Below are positions 5,345 through 5,966 of a stretch of 5,966 nt of DNA, one piece after another. The translations under genes and the position numbers were made by a program. The DNA lies in assembly GCA_947455385.1 (NCBI GenBank), contig CANGNR010000073.1, positions 1 to 5,966 on the forward strand, written 5' to 3'. The notes under the pieces are model-generated. The model made no database searches. It was not told where the DNA came from and saw only the letters and a program-made list of their open reading frames with translations. Source of the stretch: Microbacteriaceae bacterium (GTDB taxonomy: Bacteria > Actinomycetota > Actinomycetes > Actinomycetales > Microbacteriaceae). How positions within the stretch are numbered: position 1 is the stretch's first letter; each line of letters begins with the position of its first letter.

Positions 5345-5373
5345 AGGGCGTCGACTTCGGTCGGCGCCTTTTT
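5345..5373 (+). terminator. Intrinsic terminator after hup with UUCG tetraloop
   Basis: GGCGTCGAC (5347-5355), TTCG loop (5356-5359) and GTCGGCGCC (5360-5368) form a 9-bp GC-rich stem with one wobble, closed by the extra-stable C(UUCG)G loop and followed by TTTTT (5369-5373). It starts 15 nt after the hup stop. Confidence 0.95.
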
Positions 5374-5392
5374 GCTTAAGTAGGCTGGATGA

Positions 5393-5966
5393 GTGCCTAA
5401 ACCCCTGAGTCGTTCGATTGCCGTGCTGGCTGCTTTGCTGGCCGCGGCACTGGCGACACTGACATTCGGGCTCATCTTCGGTGGCGGTGCCGCTCCTCTT
5501 GCGCTAGCCGACCCGGGTCCGTTTATTCGACTCGGATTACCGGTGGCGCGGGGCATCCAAGAAATCACCATGGCGGTTGCGATCGGCTCGCTGGTGTTCG
5601 CCGCTTTCGCACTGCCTAACCGAGACAAGCTGCTCGAGCGCACACTCAATGTTGCCTCGGCATTCTCGGCACTCTGGGCCATCAGTGGTCTCGGGTATTT
5701 GGTCTTCACTTACATGTTCGTTGCGAACGTTGGCTTTGGCGCTAACTTTGCAGCCGGCTTCACCCAGTTTGTTCTTGGCGTGCAGCTCGGGCAGCTGCTA
5801 GCGATGAACGCGGCGGTGGCCGCCGTGCTCACGTTGCTCGCCCTCGGGGTGCGTGGCCTCACCGGCGCGGGGATGCTGGCAGCGTTTGCGATTGCCTCAC
5901 TGATTCCGTTGGCCCAGACCGGCCACGCGGCGGGAACAGCCGGCCACGGAATGGCCGTGAACTCGA
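5393..5966 (+). CDS. CopD/CtaG-like copper or cytochrome oxidase assembly membrane protein, 3' end missing
   Basis: The first 191 residues of a multi-helix membrane protein; the frame is open to the window edge. Hydrophobic segments lie at about 9-29, 48-74, 86-109, 127-152 and 158-175. Segments such as ADPGPFIRLGLPVARGI (39-55) and the histidine-bearing QTGHAAGTAGHGMAV (175-189) resemble the N-terminal CopD-like half of actinobacterial proteins annotated as CopD/cytochrome c oxidase assembly (CtaG) fusions. His178 and His185 may bind copper or heme in such proteins. The GTG at 5393 is chosen because an in-frame TGA sits immediately before it (5390-5392); the Shine-Dalgarno is weak (AGG at 5382-5384, 8 nt upstream). 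The next in-frame candidate, GTG 5423, would cut into the first helix. The family call rests on remembered resemblance, and the CtaG half is not visible. Confidence 0.75.
   Translation, partial: MPKPLSRSIAVLAALLAAALATLTFGLIFGGGAAPLALADPGPFIRLGLPVARGIQEITMAVAIGSLVFAAFALPNRDKLLERTLNVASAFSALWAISGLGYLVFTYMFVANVGFGANFAAGFTQFVLGVQLGQLLAMNAAVAAVLTLLALGVRGLTGAGMLAAFAIASLIPLAQTGHAAGTAGHGMAVNS

Noticed and set aside
5389..5400. Three-codon frame ATG-AGT-GCC-TAA overlapping the GTG start of the CopD-like gene
   Set aside because: It could be a tiny upstream frame affecting initiation, but the Shine-Dalgarno is weak and such a short frame occurs easily by chance.
1..5966. CRISPR array, tRNA, insertion sequence or phage features
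   Set aside because: There are no regularly spaced repeats, cloverleaf, transposase, integrase or terminal inverted repeats. The sequence is nearly all ordinary coding DNA.

Overview
The window looks like chromosomal DNA from an actinobacterium, most likely Micrococcales/Microbacteriaceae. The reasons are the moderately high GC, the GTG and TTG starts, the very tight gene packing, an actinobacterial-type Zur, a short HU, and a CopD/CtaG-type protein of the actinobacterial kind. The family is inferred from protein resemblance recalled from memory, not from a search. Every supported gene is on the + strand, and both ends of the window cut through genes.

Region 1 (1-3939) is one tightly coupled operon. 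It holds a metal ABC importer (substrate-binding protein truncated at the left edge, ATPase, permease), then the Fur-family regulator zur, then two membrane proteins of unknown function. Nearly every junction overlaps by 1-29 bp or is separated by only 2 bp, which indicates translational coupling. The two unknown proteins appear to be built from one repeated two-helix module, three copies in total. This looks like a zinc uptake and zinc sensing operon with an unexplained membrane appendix.

Region 2 (3940-4877) starts with a long imperfect hairpin (3960-3996) that carries a candidate -35 box in its loop. A candidate promoter and a leader of about 90 nt follow, then rpmB-rpmG-rpsN (L28, L33, S14) and a strong intrinsic terminator. 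All three ribosomal proteins are the cysteine-poor 'C-minus' forms that do not bind zinc. Next to a zinc importer and Zur this forms a zinc-economy neighbourhood, although I found no recognisable Zur box in front of them.

Region 3 (4878-5373) holds the nucleoid protein HU. Its roughly 170-nt upstream region contains two perfect inverted repeats; one spans the spacer and -10 of the candidate promoter and looks like an operator. A textbook UUCG-loop terminator follows the gene.

Region 4 (5393-5966) is the N-terminal part of a multi-helix membrane protein resembling the CopD/cytochrome c oxidase assembly (CtaG) fusion proteins of actinobacteria, cut by the right edge.

I see no tRNA, rRNA, CRISPR array, insertion sequence or other mobile element. 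The gene content is mostly conserved actinobacterial housekeeping. The less explained parts are the paired membrane proteins at 2973-3939, the 3960-3996 hairpin/promoter overlap, the palindromes before hup, and the unusual segment in the substrate-binding protein.
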